Shown one piece after another: positions 1 through 8,058 of a DNA stretch of 64,000 bases. Within the stretch, counting starts at the first letter, position 1. Every line of letters begins with the position of its first letter. The notes beneath the pieces are model-generated. The model was not told the origin of the DNA. It ran no database searches and saw only the letters and a list, made by a program, of their open reading frames with translations. The stretch spans positions 29,593 to 93,592 of the forward strand of contig SMWF01000076.1 in the NCBI GenBank assembly GCA_004357385.1, written 5' to 3'. The position numbers were made by a program, and so were the translations under genes. The DNA is from Gammaproteobacteria bacterium (lineage in GTDB: Bacteria; Pseudomonadota; Gammaproteobacteria; Pseudomonadales; Azotimanducaceae).

Positions 1-517
1 GCGTGAAGGGCCCATCTGGATCAAACCCGATGCGGTGTTGCGCAAGATGTCGGCCATTCCCCTGGGGATCGCCCGGGACGCGCTGGATCATGTGACCGAG
101 GTGATGCGCACCAAGGTCGAGCGACCCTCGGGCAAGCCGTATCGGGACAGCGAGCGGATTCGAATAGCGCTTGCCGAGGCGGAGATGCGTTATGGCGCCG
201 CCGACACGTACGTGCGCACCGCGCTGGAGCGGCAGTGGGACTGTCTGGAACGGGGTATGACGCAACTACCGAGGCGCGTTCGTACCGATGCCTGGATGTC
301 TCGAACCAATGCGTTTCAGGAAAGCCGCCGCATTGTCTTGGATCTCTACGATCTGGTCGGTGGTGCCGCCGTCTACGCGAACGAGTGTCCACTGGATCGC
401 CATCTGCGAGACGTACAGACCGCCTGTCAGCATATGGTGGGCCAGTACAAAAGTATGGAATCCGTCGGTCAGTTGCTGCTCGATCCCGACGCCCGAATTG
501 GCTCGCCCATGCTCTGA
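1..517 (+). CDS. Acyl-CoA dehydrogenase-fold flavoprotein, C-terminal part (5' truncated)
   Basis: The open frame enters from the left edge (first full codon at base 2) and ends at a stop at 515-517, so only about 171 C-terminal residues are present. The helical sequence, with LYDLVGGAAVY followed by PLDRHLRDVQTACQH, matches the C-terminal (type 2) domain of acyl-CoA dehydrogenase-fold flavoproteins. That group includes HsaA/DszC-like flavin-dependent monooxygenases as well as true dehydrogenases. The catalytic N-terminal part lies outside the window, so substrate and reaction cannot be assigned. It converges on the acyl-CoA dehydrogenase gene that ends at 543. Confidence 0.8.
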   Translation, partial: REGPIWIKPDAVLRKMSAIPLGIARDALDHVTEVMRTKVERPSGKPYRDSERIRIALAEAEMRYGAADTYVRTALERQWDCLERGMTQLPRRVRTDAWMSRTNAFQESRRIVLDLYDLVGGAAVYANECPLDRHLRDVQTACQHMVGQYKSMESVGQLLLDPDARIGSPML

Positions 518-542
518 AGGTGGGCTCTGAAGCCAGGGGTGC

Positions 543-1742
543 TCACAGTCCCAGCACCCGCTTCGCGACAATGTTCTTCTGCACCTCGTTGGTGCCGCCA
601 GCGATTGAGCTGGCGCGCATGTTGAAATAGGCCGAGAACGTGACCAAGCCCTGTTCAGGACCGACGGATTGGAGATTGCTGCCCACGGTGCGCGCTTCGG
701 GCTGGTACACATCGGCGTAGTAGCCCAGCGCTTCGACGGCGAGTTCGTTCAGCCGTTGCCCCATCTCGGAGCCGAGGTTCTTCAGGATCGAGGACTCGGG
801 TCCCGGGTTTCCGCCCTGGCTCAGCGCTGCCATGATTCGAAACTCGGTGTACTGGATCGCTTCGATCCGTACGCCCGCTTCGTCGAGCTTGCGTTTGAAG
901 GCGGGTTGCAACTCGAGCGGCTCACCGTTGCTCGGGGTCTGTCGGGCCAGTTCCCGCAGCCGGCGCAGGCCCACCTGCATGCCCGCCGAACCGCCGCCGC
1001 CGCGTTCGAATTCGAGCAGGTATTTGGCGACGGTCCAGCCCTGGTGTTCCTCGCCGACGCGGTTCGTTCTGGGCACGCGGACGTTGTCGAAGAACACCTG
1101 GTTCACGTCGTGCTCGCCAGACGCAAAGATGATCGGTTCGACGGTGATTCCGGGGCTGTCCATGTCCAGCAACAGAAACGTAATCCCCTGCTGGGGTTTG
1201 CCGTCGAAGTTCGTCCGAACCAGGCAGAACATTCGATTGGCGACGTGGGCGTGAGTGGTCCAGATCTTGGTTCCGTTCAGGACGTAGTCTTCGCCGTCGC
1301 AGTCGGCGCGAAGCCTCAGCGATGCCAGATCGGATCCCGATCCGGGTTCGGAGTACCCCTGGCACCAATAGTCTTCGCCGGACAGAATTCGGGGCAGATA
1401 GAAAGATTTCTGCTCATCCGTGCCGTGGCCGATGAGCATGGGGCCGCACATCGCCAGCCCCATCGGCGCGACGCGGGGCGCCCCAGCCAGGCTGGTCTCG
1501 GTGGACCAAATGTAGCGCTGCAGGAGATCCCAACCGGTACCGCCGTACTGCTTTGGCCAGCTCGGTGCGATCCAGCCTCTTTTGGCGAGAATTCGATGCC
1601 AGCGGATGTTGGTGTCGTAGTCCTGAAAAATCCCCGGGCAGAATCGTGCGCCATCGCGCAGATCGTCATCCAGCGCCCGCTCGAGAAACTCGAGCACCTC
1701 GTCGCGAAACGCTTCGTGTTCAGCACTGAAGCTGATGTCCAT
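543..1742 (-). CDS. Acyl-CoA dehydrogenase
   Basis: A 399-residue protein, normal length for a FadE-type acyl-CoA dehydrogenase that introduces a 2,3 double bond into an acyl-CoA using FAD. The mid-domain carries WCQGYSEPGSGSD and a following GTKIWTTHAHVA segment, the usual FAD and substrate-binding region. The C-terminus ends in AGGTNEVQKNIVAKRVLGL, the family's conserved helix. The ATG at 1742 overlaps the 3' end of the upstream ChaC-like gene by 23 bases, so it is probably the last gene of a minus-strand run (M20 hydrolase, phosphotransferase, ChaC, this gene). It is clearly related to the dehydrogenase at 41193-42395. The substrate is unknown. Confidence 0.93.
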   Translation of the reverse strand: MDISFSAEHEAFRDEVLEFLERALDDDLRDGARFCPGIFQDYDTNIRWHRILAKRGWIAPSWPKQYGGTGWDLLQRYIWSTETSLAGAPRVAPMGLAMCGPMLIGHGTDEQKSFYLPRILSGEDYWCQGYSEPGSGSDLASLRLRADCDGEDYVLNGTKIWTTHAHVANRMFCLVRTNFDGKPQQGITFLLLDMDSPGITVEPIIFASGEHDVNQVFFDNVRVPRTNRVGEEHQGWTVAKYLLEFERGGGGSAGMQVGLRRLRELARQTPSNGEPLELQPAFKRKLDEAGVRIEAIQYTEFRIMAALSQGGNPGPESSILKNLGSEMGQRLNELAVEALGYYADVYQPEARTVGSNLQSVGPEQGLVTFSAYFNMRASSIAGGTNEVQKNIVAKRVLGL

Positions 1743-2277
1743 CCGGATCCCGTTTCCTCACCAGAGCTTCCAACTCGAACACATGGGCGTCGTCAGCGTC
1801 AAGCTGTCGCAGCGCGTCGCCCAGACGGTAGAGATAGTCCCGATTGGTGCCGCTGGGTCCGGTGCTTTCCAGGATCTGGGTCGCAATCTGGTCGAGGGGC
1901 GCAGGACCCAGATACGCATGATTGTCCCGGGGCGCGATGTAGGCGATGCCGAGCGTGCTGTCCGTGCCGATGGCGAGTTCCACATCGCGGCGGCGGTACC
2001 CGTTCTTCTCCCGGTAGTCGAGGTCTTCAAGGGCGGTGGCGGCATCCCGCTCCACCAGATATGCAATGCCGTGACAAACCGCGTCGACTTCCTCGATCAG
2101 CGTGACTACCCGACCTGGAGCGTGCGGCAGCCCCCGGTGGTCGTGACTGCCCTGCCAGAAGCGGCGCGACCAGCCCTCGAGCCGGGCGGGGCGTGCCCTG
2201 GAGTGGGGGATGTCAGGCCGCCAGATCAGTGATCCGTAGCCGAACACCCAGACAGACTCTTGCGTAACGGTGGTCAA
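1720..2277 (-). CDS. chaC: ChaC-like gamma-glutamylcyclotransferase
   Basis: A 185-residue protein beginning with VFGYGSLIWRPD, the glycine-rich YGSL substrate loop of the gamma-glutamylcyclotransferase fold. DYREKNGY supplies the expected catalytic glutamate near residue 90. ChaC enzymes act in the cytosol, cleaving glutathione to 5-oxoproline and Cys-Gly. Its 3' end overlaps the acyl-CoA dehydrogenase gene, which suggests translational coupling. Family membership is secure; glutathione specificity is inferred from similarity to ChaC rather than other cyclotransferases. Confidence 0.85.
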   Translation of the reverse strand: MTTVTQESVWVFGYGSLIWRPDIPHSRARPARLEGWSRRFWQGSHDHRGLPHAPGRVVTLIEEVDAVCHGIAYLVERDAATALEDLDYREKNGYRRRDVELAIGTDSTLGIAYIAPRDNHAYLGPAPLDQIATQILESTGPSGTNRDYLYRLGDALRQLDADDAHVFELEALVRKRDPDGHQLQC

Positions 2278-2328
2278 AGCGCCGAGGTTCTCCGTCGTCC
2301 CGTTACCGAACGGCGTGCTCGGAGATCC

Positions 2329-3402
2329 TTAGCCATTCGCCAGAAACTCCATGGCGTCAAGGTCGAGCGCCTGTTGCGCGTGGCGGCTGGCCATCGCCAT
2401 GAACATGTCGTCGCCGCGGTCCGTCTGGACGACGATCATCGAGGCGATCACCGCCATACGCACCCCGGCAAACGAGAACCGTCGGTAGGCTTCCCAGCAG
2501 GCATCCCAGCCATAGTCGATACCGTAGGCGTCGAGGCCGTCGCGGTAGGTCTCCATCAGGGTGCGCTCGTGCCGGCGGCGCTCGTCGGGCAGCAGTCCGG
2601 CGCCGATGAAATAGCTGGCGTCGCTGACGGGATGCCCGGTGCCCACGGTTTGCCAGTCGACCACGGCGAGCGGATAGGGCTCGCCGTCCAGGCCAAACAT
2701 CATATTGTCGAGCCGGTAGTCACCGTGGATCAGGGCAAAGGGATCGTCGGGAGAATCAGCGAACACATCGAGATGTTCGCCGAGTTGTTCGGCGACCGCG
2801 AGGTGTTCGGGTGCCAGGCGATCGGCATAGCGTTCGACGAATCCCGGCCACACGCCCTGATAGAGGTCCGTCAACAGTTGCATGCCTTCGGGGGTGGGCT
2901 GGGACAACCAGTCGTGCTGTCTGATTGCTGCGTCGTTCCAGGTGGGACCGTGCAGGCGCGCCAACTCGCGCATGGCCATCTGCGCATGCTCTATGCCGCA
3001 GCCGGCCAGCTGATCACCCTGCTGCGCGGGATGGAGATCCTCCATCACCAGCACGAAGTCCTGGGAGATCGGTTCGACGGCGCAGAACAGGACGTCGGGT
3101 ACCTGAATGTCGACGCGGGCGGCGAGTTGGTCGTAAAACATGATCTCCCGCTGGTAGGTATTGTGCGCGGCGCCGGTCTGGCGGCTGATTGGATCGCTCG
3201 CCGGAAACTTGGCGACCACGCGCAGCGGACCCGGGTCCGCGTGGCCGTAGCTCAGGCGGAAGCGCACGTTGCGGCCCATCTGGCCGGTACCGATGTCCTC
3301 CGCGGAAAATCCGGCCACGGTTCCCGGCAACCCGGCGTGCGCCAGTACGGCGCTCAACCAGTCGGCATCGACATCCTCGGGATTGGCGATCAACGGGATC
3401 AT
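2329..3402 (-). CDS. APH-like phosphotransferase family protein
   Basis: A 357-residue protein with the kinase-like fold of aminoglycoside phosphotransferases. ALIHGDYRLDNMMF carries the catalytic aspartate and asparagine, and AVVDWQTVGTGHPVSD carries the metal-binding aspartate. This subfamily is common beside acyl-CoA dehydrogenase genes in proteobacteria and actinobacteria, which suggests a metabolic hydroxyl substrate rather than an antibiotic. It lies 7 bases downstream of the M20 amidohydrolase stop and 51 bases upstream of chaC, on the same strand. The true substrate is unknown. Confidence 0.85.
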   Translation of the reverse strand: MIPLIANPEDVDADWLSAVLAHAGLPGTVAGFSAEDIGTGQMGRNVRFRLSYGHADPGPLRVVAKFPASDPISRQTGAAHNTYQREIMFYDQLAARVDIQVPDVLFCAVEPISQDFVLVMEDLHPAQQGDQLAGCGIEHAQMAMRELARLHGPTWNDAAIRQHDWLSQPTPEGMQLLTDLYQGVWPGFVERYADRLAPEHLAVAEQLGEHLDVFADSPDDPFALIHGDYRLDNMMFGLDGEPYPLAVVDWQTVGTGHPVSDASYFIGAGLLPDERRRHERTLMETYRDGLDAYGIDYGWDACWEAYRRFSFAGVRMAVIASMIVVQTDRGDDMFMAMASRHAQQALDLDAMEFLANG

Positions 3403-3409
3403 TTTCGCG

Positions 3410-4597
3410 TTACTTCAAGCCGGTGGATACGTCGAATGCGCGTTTACAGTCTCTTTGCAACTGATCGTTCAGCAGGTAGTCGATGGCGGTCATGGCCAGC
3501 GACTTGGCCCCGTCCAGGGCCGCGGCATCGCCCATCTCGGAGCGGGCCCACTTGGCAAATTCGGGGTTGTGGATCACCACCCGGGGCGGTGCCGCCGCCA
3601 GCATGGGGTGGATCGACGGTACCCGATAGCTGACGTTGCCCATGTCGGTGCTGCCGCTGGATCCGGCCGGCAATTTCTCCAGCGGAAAGAATTCTCGACC
3701 CAGTTGCTCGGCGTTGCGCTGGAAGTGCTCGGCCAGGGGCCAACTGGTGTTGAGATCGAGATAGTCGACCCCCGCCCACTGGACGTCTACGTTGCACCCG
3801 GTACCTTTGGCTCCGGCTTCGAAGCAGGCCTGGACTCGGGGTTTGAGCGCCTCCAGGTCGTCGATGTTGGCGGCCCGCACGTAGAAATCGCCAGCCGCAA
3901 AGTCGGGCACGATGTTCGGCGCCTGCCCGCCGTCCGTGACGATGCCGTGAATACGCTCCGTTGCCTGAATGTGTTGTCGTAGATTGGAGACCGCCTGGTA
4001 GGCGAGCAGCAGGGCGTCGAGCGCGTTGACGCCTTTGTGTGGCATGGCCGAGGCGTGGGCCGACTCGCCGTGGTACTCGACGCGAACCTCGGCCACGCAG
4101 ATACAGGGCATGGTCGCAATGTTCAATCCCGCGGGATGCATCATCATTGCGGCGCCGGTGCCGTCGAACGCGCCGTTCCGCGCCATCAGCTCCTTGCCGC
4201 CACCGCGTTCCTCGGCGGGGGTGCCCAACAGTCGAATCGTGCCGCGCAGCTGGTCGCGCACCGATGCCAGGCCCAGCGCCGCACCGAGCGCCGAGGTGGC
4301 AATCAGGTTGTGGCCGCAGGAATGACCGATTCCGGGCAGCGCGTCGTACTCGGCCAGCAGATCCACTCGGGGACCCTCGCCGCAACTGATCACGCTCTCG
4401 AAAGCGGTCTGCAGTCCATAGACGTTCGTGGCGACGTCCAGGCCGGCGGCGTCGACGGTTCGGGTCAACAATGCACAAGCCTTGTGCTCCTCGAAGGCCA
4501 GCTCCGGGTTGGCGTGTATTTCGTGGGAAACCTCGAGCAGCGTGTCCGCGATCTGGTCGATGTGGCCGCAGACTTTGGATTTCAACGCATCCGTCAT
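3410..4597 (-). CDS. M20 family metal-dependent amidohydrolase
   Basis: A 395-residue cytosolic hydrolase of the M20 (AbgB/aminoacylase-like) family. Metal-binding motifs are present in order: EYDALPGIGHSCGHN near residues 83-97, GTPAEERGGGKE around residue 130, and MMMHPAG near 155. A dimerisation domain follows. Such enzymes hydrolyse N-acyl or p-aminobenzoyl-glutamate-like amides using two metal ions. It is the first gene of the minus-strand run reaching down to 543. The start at 4597 faces the plus-strand ligase gene across about 95 bases, so the two probably share a divergent promoter region. Confidence 0.88.
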   Translation of the reverse strand: MTDALKSKVCGHIDQIADTLLEVSHEIHANPELAFEEHKACALLTRTVDAAGLDVATNVYGLQTAFESVISCGEGPRVDLLAEYDALPGIGHSCGHNLIATSALGAALGLASVRDQLRGTIRLLGTPAEERGGGKELMARNGAFDGTGAAMMMHPAGLNIATMPCICVAEVRVEYHGESAHASAMPHKGVNALDALLLAYQAVSNLRQHIQATERIHGIVTDGGQAPNIVPDFAAGDFYVRAANIDDLEALKPRVQACFEAGAKGTGCNVDVQWAGVDYLDLNTSWPLAEHFQRNAEQLGREFFPLEKLPAGSSGSTDMGNVSYRVPSIHPMLAAAPPRVVIHNPEFAKWARSEMGDAAALDGAKSLAMTAIDYLLNDQLQRDCKRAFDVSTGLK

Positions 4598-4692
4598 GAT
4601 GCTTGGTTCCGGAAATGACAGACGTCAGATGGTACCGCTAGCCGGAGGTATCTGCATAATGGGGCGTTTGCCGTGCTTCCGAAGGAGGGGTG

Positions 4693-6252
4693 ATGTTCTC
4701 GATGACGCAGCTGGTGCGCCGCGCTGCACAGAACCATGGAGGGGTGCTGGCAACCCACGACGGGAACCGCAGTCAGACCTGGGCTCAGTTCAGTGAGCGC
4801 ATCGCCCGGTTCGCGGGCGGGTTGCATAAATTGGGGGTTGGCGCGGGAGATCGGGTTGCGATCCTTGCGCTGAACAGCGATCGATACATGGAGTTCATGT
4901 TCGGTGTGCCCTGGGCGGGCGCGGTGTTCGTGCCGGTCAACACGCGTCTCGCAGGCCCCGAGATTGCCTACTGGTTGAAGGATTCAGGCAGCAAGGTGCT
5001 GCTGGTGGACGGCAACTTTGCGGCTGGGGTCGCGGCGATCCGTGATCAGCTCGAAAGCCTGGAGCAGCTGGTGTTCATCGACGACGGTGCAGTGCCGGAG
5101 GGTTGCGTGCCTTATGCCGAGCTGCTCTCGGCCCCAGCGGTTCCGGATGCCGGGCGGGGCGACGATGATCTGGCCGGTCTGTTCTACACGGGCGGCACCA
5201 CCGGGCGTTCGAAGGGCGTCATGCTGAGCCACCGAAACCTGGTCGGCAACGTGTTTCAAACGCTGCCGGTGATCGGCTCCAAAGAGGGTGAGCGGACCCT
5301 GCACGTGGCGCCGATGTTTCATATCGCCGACGGCTTTATGTGCATCATCGCAGCGGCGATGGCGCACGAGAACTACATTCTGCCGGCCTTCGAGCCCCTC
5401 GCCACGATGCGCGCGATTGCGGAACATCGGATCGATCGGGTGTTGATGGTCCCGACGATGATCAATATGTTCGTGCACCACGAGCAGGTAGGGGATCACG
5501 ACCTGAGTTCTCTGCGTACCGTGGTCTATGGCGCGTCGCCAATGCCGGAAGCAGTCATCACACGTGCGCTGGAAGTGCTGCCGGACGCACAGTTCTTCCA
5601 GGCCTACGGGCAGACCGAAGCGTCGCCGATCCTCACCGTGCTGCGCCCTGAATACCACACGATCGAGGGTGAGCACGCCGGTAAGTTGAAGTCCGCGGGG
5701 CGCTCGGTGCTCGGCGTGGATCTCGCCGTTCTCGATGACGATGGCAACGAGGTCGCGCTTGGCACGGTCGGTGAGATTTGCGCGAAAGGGCCGAACGTGA
5801 TGCTCGGTTATCGGAACCTGGACGAGCAGACCCGCGAGGCGCTCAAGGACGGTTGGCTGCATACCGGCGACGGTGGTTACCTGGACGAGGATGGCTTCCT
5901 GTTCATCGTCGACCGGGTCAAGGACATGATCGTTTCCGGTGGAGAAAACGTGTTCTCCGCAGAAGTGGAGAATGCCATCTACCAGCACCCGGACGTCGAT
6001 CAATGCGCGGTTGTCGGCATTCCGAGCGACAAGTGGGGCGAACAGGTCCACGCGATCATCGTGCCGAAACCGGGAACGGCGCCGACGGAGGAGTCGATTA
6101 TCACGTTTTGCCGCGAGCAGATTGCGGGTTTCAAATGTCCGCGCAGCATCGTCTTTCGCGACGAACCGTTACCATTGTCGGGCGCGGGAAAAATTCTCAA
6201 AAACGAACTGCGCGCACCCTACTGGGAAGGTGTCGACCGCGCGGTCAACTAG
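4693..6252 (+). CDS. Acyl-CoA synthetase (AMP-forming)
   Basis: An approximately 519-residue class I adenylate-forming enzyme that activates a carboxylic acid as acyl-AMP and then acyl-CoA. It shows the P-loop YTGGTTGRSKG near residue 168, YGQTEASP near 310, the hinge motif LHTGDGGYLDEDGF near 395, and the catalytic lysine in LSGAGKILKNELR near the C-terminus. ATG 4693 follows an AGGAGG ribosome site at 4683-4688; a GTG at 4690 and an ATG at 4702 are alternatives. The enoyl-CoA hydratase gene follows after a perfect hairpin. Together they suggest activation and beta-oxidation-type processing of an unidentified acid. Confidence 0.93.
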   Translation: MFSMTQLVRRAAQNHGGVLATHDGNRSQTWAQFSERIARFAGGLHKLGVGAGDRVAILALNSDRYMEFMFGVPWAGAVFVPVNTRLAGPEIAYWLKDSGSKVLLVDGNFAAGVAAIRDQLESLEQLVFIDDGAVPEGCVPYAELLSAPAVPDAGRGDDDLAGLFYTGGTTGRSKGVMLSHRNLVGNVFQTLPVIGSKEGERTLHVAPMFHIADGFMCIIAAAMAHENYILPAFEPLATMRAIAEHRIDRVLMVPTMINMFVHHEQVGDHDLSSLRTVVYGASPMPEAVITRALEVLPDAQFFQAYGQTEASPILTVLRPEYHTIEGEHAGKLKSAGRSVLGVDLAVLDDDGNEVALGTVGEICAKGPNVMLGYRNLDEQTREALKDGWLHTGDGGYLDEDGFLFIVDRVKDMIVSGGENVFSAEVENAIYQHPDVDQCAVVGIPSDKWGEQVHAIIVPKPGTAPTEESIITFCREQIAGFKCPRSIVFRDEPLPLSGAGKILKNELRAPYWEGVDRAVN

Positions 6253-6280
6253 GTCCGAAGTTCCCCAAGGAACTTCGGAC
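6253..6280 (+). other. Perfect 12-bp intergenic hairpin
   Basis: GTCCGAAGTTCC (6253-6264), a CCAA loop, and GGAACTTCGGAC (6269-6280) form a perfect 12-bp stem. The left arm begins at the base after the ligase stop codon, and the right arm ends directly before the GAGGGAGG ribosome site of the next gene. There is no following T run, so a classical intrinsic terminator is unlikely. A role in mRNA processing, differential stability or control of downstream translation is inferred. Confidence 0.75.
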
Positions 6281-6293
6281 GAGGGAGGCAGCT

Positions 6294-7130
6294 ATGGCAT
6301 ACGAATATGAACATCTGACGGTGGCCGTCGATGGGCGCGTGGCGAAGGTCACGGTGGACAATCCGCCGATCAATCTGATCACCGTGGAACTGTTTCTGGA
6401 ACTGAGCGCGTTGTCCCAGGAGCTGGCCGACGATCCCGACCTGCTGGTGGTGGTGATGAAGAGCGCCAACCCTGATTTCTTTCTCGCGCACTTCGACGTC
6501 TCCGCAATTCTGACGTTCCCGATCGACAGTGAGCCGGCACGCCAGGAACAGCTTACCGACTACCATGCGATGGGCGAGCGGTTCCGCACCATGGATAAAG
6601 TCACCATCGCCCAGATCGAAGGTCGGGTCGGGGGCGGCGGCAGCGAGTTGGTGTCGTCCTTCGATATGCGCTTCGGCGTGCGGGGTAAGACGAAGATCAA
6701 CCAGATGGAAGTTCCGCTCGGAATACTGCCCGGCGGTTGCGGCACGCAACGCTTGCCGCGGATGGTGGGACGCAACCGCGCGTTGGAGATCATCCTCGCC
6801 GGCGACGATCTCGACGCGGAAACCGCGGAACGCTGGGGATACCTGAACCGGATCTTCGAAGCCGATGAGATCGGTCCGTATGTAGACGCGCTGGCGCGAC
6901 GCATCGCCTCGTTTCCCATGGAGGCGGTGAGGTTGGCGAAGCAGAGCGTCGACTCGGCCGACAAACCGATCGTAGAGGGACTGCTCGACGAGGCCTATCT
7001 GTTTCAGAAGACACTGCGCACCGAAGCGGCGCAGGCGAACATGAAGCGCTTTCTGGAGATCGGTGGTCAGACCCGCGAGGGCGAACTCAGAGTCGGCGAG
7101 TTGGGTGCGCAACTGGGATCGAAGGAATGA
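6294..7130 (+). CDS. Enoyl-CoA hydratase/isomerase family protein
   Basis: A 278-residue crotonase-fold protein. The start is the ATG at 6294, six bases after the GAGGGAGG ribosome site (6281-6288); the longer open frame upstream is an extension through the ligase gene. The oxyanion-hole segment is RVGGGGSELVSSFDMRFG near residue 115, and PLGILPGGCGTQRLPRMVG is typical of the family. It probably hydrates or isomerises an enoyl-CoA in the cytosol. It sits directly downstream of an acyl-CoA synthetase and upstream of an alpha/beta hydrolase on the same strand. Substrate range cannot be read from the sequence. Confidence 0.92.
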   Translation: MAYEYEHLTVAVDGRVAKVTVDNPPINLITVELFLELSALSQELADDPDLLVVVMKSANPDFFLAHFDVSAILTFPIDSEPARQEQLTDYHAMGERFRTMDKVTIAQIEGRVGGGGSELVSSFDMRFGVRGKTKINQMEVPLGILPGGCGTQRLPRMVGRNRALEIILAGDDLDAETAERWGYLNRIFEADEIGPYVDALARRIASFPMEAVRLAKQSVDSADKPIVEGLLDEAYLFQKTLRTEAAQANMKRFLEIGGQTREGELRVGELGAQLGSKE

Positions 7131-7162
7131 TCGATCTCTGACACCTGGACATTGGCGCTGCC

Positions 7163-8014
7163 ATGACCCTCAGGCCAATCGAACTCAGGGCTTCAGGTCT
7201 GGTGTTCGAGTGCGATGCTGCCGGCGAGTTGGACGCACCGCTGGTGTTGCTGCTGCACGGTTTTCCCCAGACCAGCTACACCTGGCGGCATCAGCTGCCG
7301 GCTCTGGCCGAGGCGGGGTTCCTGGCGGTTGCCCCGAATCAACGGGGGTACTCGCCCGGGGCGCGGCCTGAGGGTGTCGCACATTACGCCACCGAGTTGC
7401 TGGTCGCCGATGCGATCGGGATCGCGGATACGTTGGGTCGACCGCGCTTTCACCTGGTAGGACATGATTGGGGTGGTCAGCTGGCCTGGTTGCTTGCGGC
7501 GAATCACCCCCACCGTGTCGAAACGCTGACGGTGTTGTCACGTCCCCATCCGCGTGCCTTCGCCGAGGCGATGAAGTCCGATGCGCAGCAAGCCCATCGA
7601 TCGCGCCACCACCGTGCGTTTCAGGATTTGGACAGTGCTCGTCTGCTGTTGGAGGATGACGCTTGCCGGTTGCGAAGGTCGTTCCAGGACCAGGGCGTTG
7701 CTGACGCGGATATCGAGGCATACCTGTCTCGGCTGGCGTCCGAAGAAGCGCTCGATGCGGCCCTCAACTGGTACCGTTCCGCCGGAACCTCCACGTTGGC
7801 ACTCGTGGGTGCCAACGTTGGGAACATCGAGGTCCCGACGCTGTACCTCTGGGGTGACGAGGATGCCACGGTGGGTCGTGCCGCGGCGGAGGCGACGGCG
7901 GACTGCGTGGACGCGGACTATCGGATGCACGTGGTCGAGGGCGCCGGCCACTTCTTAACCGATCAGCAGGCCGAAGTGGTAACACGCGAACTTTTGACTG
8001 CGCTTGGGAGCTAG
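7163..8014 (+). CDS. Alpha/beta hydrolase (epoxide hydrolase/dehalogenase type)
   Basis: A 283-residue alpha/beta hydrolase. LLHGFPQTSYTW is the oxyanion-hole HGFP motif. GHDWGGQLAW near residue 97 places an aspartate, not a serine, at the nucleophilic elbow, as in epoxide hydrolases and halo-acid or haloalkane dehalogenases. VEGAGHFLTDQ near the C-terminus supplies the catalytic histidine. A soluble hydrolase acting on epoxides or C-halogen bonds is the likeliest role. It follows the enoyl-CoA hydratase gene by 32 bases. The exact reaction is not determined. Confidence 0.87.
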   Translation: MTLRPIELRASGLVFECDAAGELDAPLVLLLHGFPQTSYTWRHQLPALAEAGFLAVAPNQRGYSPGARPEGVAHYATELLVADAIGIADTLGRPRFHLVGHDWGGQLAWLLAANHPHRVETLTVLSRPHPRAFAEAMKSDAQQAHRSRHHRAFQDLDSARLLLEDDACRLRRSFQDQGVADADIEAYLSRLASEEALDAALNWYRSAGTSTLALVGANVGNIEVPTLYLWGDEDATVGRAAAEATADCVDADYRMHVVEGAGHFLTDQQAEVVTRELLTALGS

Positions 8015-8058
8015 GTTGGTTGGCTTCGTTCGACGTCGGGAGCGCCAAGTCACCGTTC

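Noticed and set aside
669..2105. 478-codon plus-strand open frame opposite the acyl-CoA dehydrogenase and chaC
   Set aside because: It is the antisense shadow of two well-supported minus-strand genes, a common effect of high GC content, and has no recognisable family.
2260..3633. 457-codon plus-strand open frame opposite the phosphotransferase
   Set aside because: Antisense shadow of the APH-like gene; composition and lack of motifs do not support a protein.
6253..6280. Intrinsic terminator between the ligase and hydratase genes
   Set aside because: The stem is strong but no T run follows, and the next gene's ribosome site adjoins it, so it is reported only as a hairpin.
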